Both the position numbers and the translations under genes were made by a program. The notes beneath the pieces were generated by a model. It was not told the DNA's origin. It worked only from the letters and a program-made list of their open reading frames with translations, and searched no databases. Shown one piece after another: positions 6,760 through 12,834 of a stretch of DNA of 17,138 bases. This stretch comes from Deltaproteobacteria bacterium. Its GTDB lineage: Bacteria; Desulfobacterota; Anaeroferrophillalia; Anaeroferrophillales; Tharpellaceae. Location of the stretch: positions 1-17,138 of the forward strand of contig DAOWIX010000016.1 of assembly GCA_030640695.1 (NCBI GenBank). Reading direction: 5' to 3'. Position 1 is the first letter of the stretch, and each line of letters begins with the position of its first letter.

Positions 6760-9700
6760 GATTGTTCTCTTCTTCTGTTGCCAAAACGGAGAGTCCGTTG
6801 TAGTCTTATTTTTTCAATACCATTTTCAACCAGAGAGTAAACTGCGGGCACCACCAGCAGGGTGAGCATGGTCGATGAAAGCATGCCGCCGATGACTGCG
6901 ACCGCGAGCGGGCCGTTGGTGTCGGCCCCGGCGCCGTAGCCTAATGCGGCTGGTAGCATTCCCAGAATAAGCGTAAAGGCGGTCATCAGCACCGGTCTCA
7001 ATCTGACCGGGCAGGCTTCATTTAAGGCGGCGTCGATGCCTTTGCCTTCACTGCGGAGTTGGTTCGTAAGATCAACCAGAAGGATCGAGTTTTTGGTGAC
7101 CAGTCCCATGAGCAACACCAACCCAACCATCGAAAAAATATTGAGGCTATGGCCAAAGAGCCATAAGCCACCGATGCCGCCGATAATTGCTAAAGGCTGG
7201 GCGACCATGATGACCAGGGGTTGAATAAATGAGTTAAACTGGCTGGCGAGCACCATATAAACCAGGATGATGGCCATAATAAACGTGAAACTGATATAGT
7301 TGACGGTTTTACCAAACTCTTCCGCCCGGCCTCTCATTTTAACGTTGTAACCCAGTGGAAGCATATCTTTGGCTGCGGTCAAGACTTTGGTTACGGCGGT
7401 GCCCAGAGCGTCTTCAGGTGTGGCAAAAAATTCAGCCGCATATTGGAGGTCGTAGCGGGAGATAACGGCCGGTCCCAGGATTTCTTTGAAGTGGGCTACA
7501 GTATCGAGGCGTACCAGCTCGCCATTTCTGGTTCTCAGGTAAATGCGGCGTAAATCCTGAGCCGTGGTGATCTTTCCAGTTGTCGCTTTGAGGCGGATGT
7601 CATAACGTTCGCCATCGCCGGGCTCATCGTTATACTTTGCCACATCATAGCCGCCGGCCAAGGCATTAACCGCCATCGCGACATCAAGGGCGTTAAGTTC
7701 TAAATCGGCTATGCGGGTGCGGTCGATGATGAGTTTAACCTGGGGAAGATCAAGTTGTAGGTCGAGATCAACCTGGCCCAAGCCCGCTTCTTTGGACAAT
7801 TTTTGGTTTAACTTATGGGCCAGTTCAGCGACTTGGTTAAGCTCCGGCCCAGTTAAATTAAATTGCAGAGGTTCTCCCCGCATCCCGCCAATTACGGTAA
7901 GCGGTGATGGGAATGCCAGAACGCCTGGGATTTGGGCCAGCTCTTTTCTTAAAACAGGTATAAGGTCATATTGTTTCAGGGAGCGTTCGGAAAGCGGAGT
8001 CAAACGAACGGAAATTTCCCCCCTTGAGACCTGGCCGGTGGCATCGCCACCAATTGTCGAGAGATAGGAGGCAATTTCGGGGTGTGATTTTAAGACTTTT
8101 TCGATTTCAGTCAGACGGTCATTGGTGTAGTCAATGGATGACCCTAAAGGGGTTTTCAGCGTAATTATAAACTGTCCTTTATCCTCAGGTGGCATAAAAC
8201 TTTTGCCGATTTCCCCGAGCAGAGGCAGGGAGAGCCAGACCATTACGCAAGTGATGATGATCATCGACCAGCGGAAGCGTAAGGAAAAACGCAAAGAGGT
8301 ACTATAGATTTTCTCCATAACCTGAAAACCGGACTCCCATAAGGTGTAGAGTTTGCCGGTCTTCGGTTTCACACTTAAGAAGCGTGAACAGAGCATCGGG
8401 GTGAGGCTGATGGAGATAAAAAGAGAAGTTAAGACGCCAACCGTTACGACCACGGCAAAAGCCGTAAAAAAACGACCGATTATACCACCCATGAAGATTA
8501 CCGGGGCAAAAATACAGGCCAGTGAGAAGGTTGCGGCGAGGACCGGAAAGACGACTTGATTGGTGCCCTCAAGGGCGGCCTGCCGGGGGTCCATGTCTGG
8601 ATATTTCTCGCGAAAGCGAAAGACATTCTCTAAAACCACAATTGCGTCATCGACGACTACGCCGATCAGCAGGAGTAGGGCCAGCAGCGTCATTTTGTTA
8701 AAGGTAAAACCACCAAAATACATTACCATCACGGCTCCCAACAGAGAGATCGGAATTGCCGTGGAGATAATCATGGTGGAGCGGAATGATTTAAGGAATA
8801 TGAAAACAACCAGGGCCGCAAAGAGGGTTCCCATAAGGATATGGTCTTTTAAGGCGGCCACTGATTCTTCGATAAAATCGCCGTCATTTGAGGCTGTCTC
8901 AATCCGGATTCCCGGCGGTAGTTGCGGGATTATTTCATGTTTCAGTTTCTCTTTTATAGCCTCAACAATGGCAACGGTATTTGATCCGGTTACTTTGACG
9001 ATCCCTAAGCTGACACAGGGCTGATCATTATAGCGAGAGAGCTTACGATTGTCCTCAAGGCCGTCGACAACTTCTGCAATCTGTCTTAAACGGATGGCCG
9101 CTTCACCGCGATGGGCAATAATCAGGTTCGCAATATCTCTAACATTATGGAACTCCAGGTCGAGCTTGATGAGATTCTCAGTCATGCCCCCGACCAGATA
9201 GCCGCCCGGTAGCTGAATGTGATTGGTCTGGAAGGCGCGAACAACATCACCGATTGTAATTGCAAGAGAGGCCATCGCTTCCGGCTGAAGATCTATCCGA
9301 ATCGTGCGATCACGTTTGCCGCCAAGTTTGACTTCACCGACACCCTCAATTGATTCGAGCCGTTTTTTAACGATATTGCGGGCATATTGGTTGAGCTGTT
9401 GCAAAGTGCGATCGCCGGACAGACTCAGCCACATTACCGGGGCCGCGCCAACTTCCATCTTAGCGACCACCGGCGGATCCGCTTCTCTGGGCAGATCACG
9501 CAGAGCCTGGTTGACTTTGGCCTGGACCTCATTAAAGGCGATATCGACATCGCGGCTCAGTTTAAATGTTACGATAACTACGGAAACCCCGGGCGCCGAG
9601 CGCGAGATAATATGTTCGATGCCGGGGGTTGAGTTGACCGATGTTTCAATGACATTGGTGACGGTTGTATCAATAATGTCGGGGTCGGCCCCGATCATGG

Positions 9701-9848
9701 TGGTCGTAATCGAGATCGCCGGAAAATCGATTTCCGGGTATTCGTCTACGCCAATGCGGTTATAACTGACGAGGCCAAAGAGGATGATGACCGCACTCAA
9801 CATAATCGCCAGAACGTGTTGTTTTATGGATAGTCCGGGCAAACTCAT
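6756..9848 (-). CDS. RND efflux transporter, inner-membrane pump (operon 2)
   Basis: At 1,030 residues this is full length for the AcrB-like HAE1/AcrB-AcrD-AcrF group. TM1 is near residues 12-30, followed by the first large periplasmic loop with DEYPEIDFP and FNEVQAKVNQAL. TM2-TM6 span about 335-480. The proton-relay pair in TM4 is intact as VVVDDAIVVLEN (Asp400 and Asp401). TM7 is near 530 and is followed by the second periplasmic loop. The C-terminal helix block contains LMGLVTKNSILLVDL, with the conserved TM10 Lys. Both halves look complete with no frameshift. ATG at 9848 overlaps the adaptor stop by 4 nt, and its own TGA overlaps the next ATG by 4 nt, indicating translational coupling. 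Drug, metabolite or lipid substrates are all possible. Confidence 0.95.
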   Translation of the reverse strand: MSLPGLSIKQHVLAIMLSAVIILFGLVSYNRIGVDEYPEIDFPAISITTTMIGADPDIIDTTVTNVIETSVNSTPGIEHIISRSAPGVSVVIVTFKLSRDVDIAFNEVQAKVNQALRDLPREADPPVVAKMEVGAAPVMWLSLSGDRTLQQLNQYARNIVKKRLESIEGVGEVKLGGKRDRTIRIDLQPEAMASLAITIGDVVRAFQTNHIQLPGGYLVGGMTENLIKLDLEFHNVRDIANLIIAHRGEAAIRLRQIAEVVDGLEDNRKLSRYNDQPCVSLGIVKVTGSNTVAIVEAIKEKLKHEIIPQLPPGIRIETASNDGDFIEESVAALKDHILMGTLFAALVVFIFLKSFRSTMIISTAIPISLLGAVMVMYFGGFTFNKMTLLALLLLIGVVVDDAIVVLENVFRFREKYPDMDPRQAALEGTNQVVFPVLAATFSLACIFAPVIFMGGIIGRFFTAFAVVVTVGVLTSLFISISLTPMLCSRFLSVKPKTGKLYTLWESGFQVMEKIYSTSLRFSLRFRWSMIIITCVMVWLSLPLLGEIGKSFMPPEDKGQFIITLKTPLGSSIDYTNDRLTEIEKVLKSHPEIASYLSTIGGDATGQVSRGEISVRLTPLSERSLKQYDLIPVLRKELAQIPGVLAFPSPLTVIGGMRGEPLQFNLTGPELNQVAELAHKLNQKLSKEAGLGQVDLDLQLDLPQVKLIIDRTRIADLELNALDVAMAVNALAGGYDVAKYNDEPGDGERYDIRLKATTGKITTAQDLRRIYLRTRNGELVRLDTVAHFKEILGPAVISRYDLQYAAEFFATPEDALGTAVTKVLTAAKDMLPLGYNVKMRGRAEEFGKTVNYISFTFIMAIILVYMVLASQFNSFIQPLVIMVAQPLAIIGGIGGLWLFGHSLNIFSMVGLVLLMGLVTKNSILLVDLTNQLRSEGKGIDAALNEACPVRLRPVLMTAFTLILGMLPAALGYGAGADTNGPLAVAVIGGMLSSTMLTLLVVPAVYSLVENGIEKIRLQRTLRFGNRRREQS

Positions 9849-10906
9849 TGCTGTTTCTCCACAACTTTTGCGCCATCGCTAAGAAATCCGGCGCCATCAA
9901 CAATGACTCTCCCATCGCCTGAGAGGCCGCTTATAATCTCAATTAGATCTTTCTGGCGTTGGCCGGTGACTACCTGCCGCTGATGGGCAATACTATTTTC
10001 GATTTCGTAGACAACCTCTCCGGCCGGGCGTCTGACCAGAGATCGGGCCGGGACCAGGATGGCGTTTTCGTGGCGGTCGATGGTAACTGTGCCGTTGATG
10101 GTTCCTCCAGGCCGCCAGGCTCCGGGATTTTCCAAGTAAATTATAACTTCAAGGGCGCGGCTGTGAATATTTACTGCGGGTCTTATCTGATCGATCCGGG
10201 CTTCGATTACACGGTCTTGGCTCAGCGGTGAGGTGAGTTTGACAGCTTGTCCGGTGGCAATCCTGGCCGCAACATTCTCAGGAAAAGGCAAAACAACACG
10301 CAGAAACTGATCGGTTACCATCTGAAAGAGTGGAGTTCCCGGTCTCACAAAATCGCCTTCGGAGACCAACCTTTTTTCAATCCAGCCGCCGACCGGGGCA
10401 AAAACTGAAGTTTTGGCCAGGCGGCGCCGGTTATCAGCCAGGCGGGAGCGGGCTCCGGTCAGCTGCTCTTTGAGGGCTATCAGTTGCACCTCGGCATTAT
10501 CAAAGCGTTCCTGAGAGATCGATTTTTTGGTCAGGAGGTTCCGGTAGCGTTCCACTGTTTTTTTCTGGTTGACAATCAAGGCTTCAAGCCGGTCAATATC
10601 CGACTGTAAAGCCTTTTCTTCCAGTTTCTGCTGCTCATTGTCTACCGTAAGCAGGGTCTCTCCGGCCTTAACTACCTGGCCGGTATCAAAGTAAACCTTC
10701 TCAATGCGTCCTGAGACTTCGGCGGCAACCATGGGGTTTACTTTTGCTTCAATCCAGCCCATGGCCTCTTCTGTGACAATCACTGTGTCGCGGATTACCG
10801 GAGTGGTGGTTACTGGAGTTCCCTGATTGCCGGGCTCAGCCCAGCTGTAGCCCGCTCCGGCGATTGCAATAAAAAACACGATTAGGCAATGTAGGATCCT
10901 CAACAT
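9845..10906 (-). CDS. RND efflux periplasmic adaptor (membrane fusion protein, operon 2)
   Basis: The start is set at ATG 10906 (353 residues) with GGAG 8 nt upstream; a longer TTG-initiated frame begins at 10930 but has no SD. The signal peptide ends near GYSWA (about residue 23). The first lipoyl/barrel-sandwich half has VAAEVSGRIEKVYFDTGQVV, followed by a coiled-coil hairpin (about 90-160, with LEALIVNQKKTVERYRNLL). The second half has TSVFAPVGGWIEKRLVSEG, then beta-barrel and membrane-proximal domains ending in GLSGDGRVIVDGA. It is first of the four-gene efflux operon, with a transcript start predicted about 55 nt upstream. It ends in the ATGA overlap with the pump gene. The protein is not lipidated, as there is no lipobox Cys. 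Confidence 0.93.
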   Translation of the reverse strand: MLRILHCLIVFFIAIAGAGYSWAEPGNQGTPVTTTPVIRDTVIVTEEAMGWIEAKVNPMVAAEVSGRIEKVYFDTGQVVKAGETLLTVDNEQQKLEEKALQSDIDRLEALIVNQKKTVERYRNLLTKKSISQERFDNAEVQLIALKEQLTGARSRLADNRRRLAKTSVFAPVGGWIEKRLVSEGDFVRPGTPLFQMVTDQFLRVVLPFPENVAARIATGQAVKLTSPLSQDRVIEARIDQIRPAVNIHSRALEVIIYLENPGAWRPGGTINGTVTIDRHENAILVPARSLVRRPAGEVVYEIENSIAHQRQVVTGQRQKDLIEIISGLSGDGRVIVDGAGFLSDGAKVVEKQQ

Positions 10907-10949
10907 TTTCTTTTCTCCAAGTTGCAACAAAACAATGGGAAAGTATCTT

Positions 10950-10965
10950 TAACTAACGTTAGGTA
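10950..10965. promoter_or_regulatory. Palindromic operator candidate for the TetR regulator
   Basis: TAACTAACGTTAGGTA contains the perfect 10-bp palindrome CTAACGTTAG (10953-10962). The symmetry extends to 16 bp with a single mismatched pair. It begins 3 bp downstream of the -10 box, so a bound dimer would cover the transcription start, a common TetR arrangement. The assignment to the TetR protein at 4896-5480 is inferred from operon membership. Confidence 0.7.
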
Positions 10966-10968
10966 GGG

Positions 10969-10997
10969 AGAATACACAAGAGAGGCTGATTCGTCAA
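10969..10997 (-). promoter_or_regulatory. Sigma-70-type promoter of efflux operon 2
   Basis: On the minus strand TTGACG (10992-10997) and TATTCT (10969-10974) are separated by exactly 17 bp. The adaptor ATG is 62 bp past the -10 box, leaving room for the SD. The palindromic operator follows directly. Confidence 0.75.
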
Positions 10998-11021
10998 GAA
11001 GGAAAAGCCGCAATCTTCTTC

Positions 11022-11369
11022 TTAAATGTTTTCTGGCGCTGCTTTCTTGCGTTGTTTTTTATCTGCGGTTATATGTAGGCCGCAATGTAGGCATCTGCGC
11101 AGATAAAGAGGTATAAATCCGTTAACATGAAAAAGCTTGCCACAACGCGGACACTTGGTTGCCGCCGCGAGAATGCTGGATATAAAAACAAACAGATACC
11201 AAACAGCAAAAACTTTACAGGTTTGGCGATCGGAGTTGGTTAATCGAAGCGAAAGCCAGATGGATGGCACATAAACCAGAATCACTCCCCAAAAAAACCA
11301 ACGCCGCCGCCGAAGTTTGCCCAGTCCGAGGGCATACTTCGAGAAATCTTCACTCTTGTTTTCTTCCAA
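11022..11369 (-). CDS. Small two-TM membrane protein with C-terminal zinc ribbon, function unknown
   Basis: A 115-residue protein that I do not recognise. The start is TTG at 11369, supported by a strong AGGAGG 5 nt upstream. A charged N-terminal stretch of about 25 residues leads into two hydrophobic segments (about 25-43 and 54-70). These are followed by a four-cysteine cluster, CPRCG and CLHCG, separated by about 20 residues. That spacing is typical of a zinc ribbon or rubredoxin-like knuckle. The C-terminus is Lys/Arg-rich. The topology suggests an inner-membrane protein with both ends in the cytoplasm. Its stop is 25 bp upstream of the -35 box of efflux operon 2, and no terminator is visible between them, so some read-through into the efflux genes is possible. 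Confidence 0.72.
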   Translation of the reverse strand: MEENKSEDFSKYALGLGKLRRRRWFFWGVILVYVPSIWLSLRLTNSDRQTCKVFAVWYLFVFISSILAAATKCPRCGKLFHVNGFIPLYLRRCLHCGLHITADKKQRKKAAPENI

Positions 11370-11374
11370 TCTGA

Positions 11375-11380
11375 CCTCCT
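11375..11380 (-). promoter_or_regulatory. Strong SD (AGGAGG) deciding a TTG start
   Basis: AGGAGG on the minus strand lies 5 nt before the TTG at 11369. No ATG or GTG start downstream in the frame has a comparable site, so the TTG start of the zinc-ribbon protein gene is preferred. Confidence 0.75.
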
Positions 11381-11394
11381 GAACCTATTTTATT

Positions 11395-11424
11395 TCCATA
11401 CACAATTCCCCTCGTTTTTGTCAA
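11395..11424 (-). promoter_or_regulatory. Candidate promoter of the zinc-ribbon membrane protein gene
   Basis: A perfect -35 TTGACA (11419-11424) and a moderate TATGGA (11395-11400) are spaced by 18 bp on the minus strand, about 25 bp before the TTG start codon. An odd palindrome TAAC-C-GTTA (11443-11451) sits just upstream of the -35. Confidence 0.5.
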
Positions 11425-11772
11425 TCTCATAATGGATACTGTTAACCGTTAGGGTGGATTGGGACAACTGCTTATTTCAACGAACAAAACTAGATCCCGG
11501 ACAACCTCCTAAAGGTTGATTGAAGGTGTAGGAATGAGAGCGGGAGGGGGTGAGGGGCACTTTTTTCGTATACTTCCAAACAATATCGGATAATCCTTTA
11601 ATTTTCAAGGTGTTAAGATATCCAATCTCTTCCGGCGATCCATCTCAGCGGAGACAATGTATAAAAGATAGATACATCCGAAGAAAATAATGTGAACCAT
11701 CTTTCCCATAATGGTCAAACTAAATCAAATAAATTCAATATGTTATGTTGGTTGATGGGATTTGTCACATGG
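11425..11772. other. Non-coding stretch between divergent genes
   Basis: No convincing gene is present on either strand. A 6-bp hairpin (CAACCT-CCTAA-AGGTTG, 11502-11518) lacks a T-tract. A short frame starting with ATG at 11534 encodes only about 19 residues. Several A/T-rich -10-like strings are present (for example GGATAAT near 11588-11594). The stretch is long enough to hold upstream activator sites for the plus-strand operon, but no repeated enhancer motif was found by eye. Confidence 0.5.
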
Positions 11773-11789
11773 TTGGAACGCTTTATGCT
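11773..11789 (+). promoter_or_regulatory. Sigma-54-type (-24/-12) promoter candidate
   Basis: TTGGAACGCTTTATGCT matches the sigma-54 pattern TTGGCACG-N4-TTGCT at 11 of 13 consensus positions. The invariant GG (11775-11776) and GC (11787-11788) are exactly 10 bp apart. The predicted start is near 11800, about 60 nt before the first miniprotein ATG. A competing sigma-70 reading overlaps it (next entry). Confidence 0.55.
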
Positions 11790-11817
11790 GACATGTAAAT
11801 TGTATAAAAAATATAGT
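11788..11817 (+). promoter_or_regulatory. Alternative sigma-70 promoter candidate
   Basis: CTGACA (11788-11793) and TATAGT (11812-11817) are spaced by 18 bp and would start transcription about 40 nt before the ATG at 11863. It overlaps the -12 element of the sigma-54 candidate, so the two may be alternatives. Confidence 0.4.
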
Positions 11818-11862
11818 CAAGAGACATTGAAGTCTTTTGGAGATGCGTAAGAGGTGAGAAAA

Positions 11863-12111
11863 ATGAAAAACACATTTCGTATCGTCACACTGATTGCCAT
11901 CCTGCATGCGAATTCGGTTTTTGCCGCGAGCGGTGCTGAGGGTGGGGGGATCGGCCTGATTGGGTGGATTTTTATCGGATTTATGGCTCTTATTGTTGCC
12001 TGCCAGTTAATTCCAGCCTTGTTTTTGTTAGGATCTATGATGGTGGGCATTTTAGGGAAGGCGAGTAACCAAGAGAATGTTTTGGACAGTGGAAAGTCCG
12101 GCAATTCCTGA
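11863..12111 (+). CDS. Secreted/anchored one-TM miniprotein A (paralogue of 12618-12830)
   Basis: 82 residues from the ATG at 11863, preceded by GAGGTGA about 6 nt upstream; the in-frame GTG at 11854 is part of that SD. A signal peptide is predicted with cleavage after SVFA (about residue 21). A short Gly-rich linker (SGAEGGGIG) and one hydrophobic helix containing GWIFIGFMALIVACQLIPAL follow, and then a hydrophilic tail of about 16 residues. The ALIVxxQLxPALxLL core, with Gln and Pro inside the helix, is shared with the second miniprotein two genes downstream. I recall similar tiny proteins in Desulfobacterota but cannot name a family or function. Their position around a receiver-like gene suggests an envelope component whose expression or assembly is linked to that regulator (inference). 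Confidence 0.75.
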   Translation: MKNTFRIVTLIAILHANSVFAASGAEGGGIGLIGWIFIGFMALIVACQLIPALFLLGSMMVGILGKASNQENVLDSGKSGNS

Positions 12112-12155
12112 TTGAATGGGCTACCGGGATATTTCCAGGGAAAGGGGGATTATTA

Positions 12156-12545
12156 ATGCAGCTTCTTCTTATAGCTGACAGGGATGAAGAGACTCGCAGT
12201 CGGATCGTCGGGTTTTTCAGTGGGAGTGAGTACAGGGTTATTGAGTCGGATTCCGTGGATGTTATTCTTCATAATGTCCTGAAAAGAGAGGCCAGTGTCA
12301 TCCTCTTGGGTAATGAGTTCGACGGGTTATCGGCAATGGAAATAATCCCTCTCTTTAAGAGGTGTAACCAGAAATTGACCATTATCCTGATATCAAGTGA
12401 GGGGCCCCCCTCCCTTATCCGCAGAGTTCGTAAAGAGGGGATCTTCTATCATGCCTTAAAGCCTGTAAACGGCGGAGACCGAGAGGAGCTCAGGCAGGTG
12501 GTTCAATGTGCCTTTCATAACTCGACAGACAGAAGAGTGTCTTAA
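12156..12545 (+). CDS. Stand-alone degenerate receiver-domain protein (phospho-acceptor Asp replaced by Gly)
   Basis: A 129-residue CheY-like fold without an output domain. Strand 1 and the acidic pair are retained as LLLIADRDEE (Asp8, Asp10). The strand-3 motif reads SVILLGNEFDG, so Gly52 stands where the phosphorylated Asp is expected. The Thr/Ser position is Ser80 (IILISSEG) and the conserved Lys is Lys102 in YHALKPVN. Losing Asp while keeping Lys and the fold marks a pseudo-receiver that probably works by protein contact, or is locked in one state, and not by phosphotransfer. ATG at 12156 has AGGGGG 7 nt upstream. It sits between the two paralogous miniprotein genes (44 nt after A, 72 nt before B), all on the plus strand, and should share their transcript. 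It contrasts with the canonical receivers at 13983 and 15050. Confidence 0.82.
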   Translation: MQLLLIADRDEETRSRIVGFFSGSEYRVIESDSVDVILHNVLKREASVILLGNEFDGLSAMEIIPLFKRCNQKLTIILISSEGPPSLIRRVRKEGIFYHALKPVNGGDREELRQVVQCAFHNSTDRRVS

Positions 12546-12617
12546 AAAAGTCCTCCTGCGGAACTCTAACGGGTAGATGAACCAGAGGTGGAACGAAAAG
12601 GAAGAGGAGAATTAATC

Positions 12618-12830
12618 ATGAAAATGGCTATTTCAACAATCTTTTTAGTTCTGGCGCTTATTAGTCCGGCATTTGCGATGGACTCTTCAATGGTTTACAA
12701 GGGCGGGATTTTCGTCAGCGTTTTTGTCGGTGTCTGCGCGCTGATCGTTGTGGCCCAGCTGGTTCCGGCCCTTATGCTGCTCCTGGAGTTCATCAAGGCG
12801 TCGCTAGTGGCCCCTGAGAGTGAATTGTAA
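12618..12830 (+). CDS. Secreted/anchored one-TM miniprotein B (paralogue of 11863-12111)
   Basis: 70 residues from the ATG at 12618 with SD AGAGGAGA 8 nt upstream; a longer GTG frame from 12588 is disregarded because it would place a charged stretch before the signal peptide. The signal peptide is predicted to be cleaved after SPAFA (about residue 20). The mature part is a short linker, one helix (GGIFVSVFVGVCALIVVAQL then VPALMLLLEF) and a short acidic tail. Over the helix it matches miniprotein A at F-x-G, ALIV, QL, PAL and LL, indicating duplication or pairing as hetero-oligomers. The stop is 4 nt from the convergent stop of the AI-2E family gene. Function is unknown. Confidence 0.75.
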   Translation: MKMAISTIFLVLALISPAFAMDSSMVYKGGIFVSVFVGVCALIVVAQLVPALMLLLEFIKASLVAPESEL

Positions 12831-12834
12831 GTGG

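Noticed and set aside
8560..9024. 154-codon plus-strand open frame
   Set aside because: It lies wholly inside the pump gene on the opposite strand, has biased low-complexity composition and no SD; it is a shadow of the real gene.
9304..9765. 153-codon plus-strand open frame
   Set aside because: Antisense to the well-conserved N-terminal region of the pump; no recognisable protein features.
10907..10930. Upstream TTG start for the operon 2 adaptor
   Set aside because: The ATG at 10906 has a GGAG at good spacing and gives a normal signal peptide; the extension would include the SD itself.
11502..11518. Small hairpin CAACCT-CCTAA-AGGTTG
   Set aside because: Only 6 bp of stem and no T-run; no gene ends nearby in a direction that would need it.
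11534..11593. About 19-codon frame with a weak SD
   Set aside because: Too short, low-complexity Gly-rich start, no other sign of coding.
11817..12104. 95-codon minus-strand frame over miniprotein A
   Set aside because: It is antisense to miniprotein A. The plus-strand frame has a signal peptide, an SD and a paralogue, so the minus frame is not supported.
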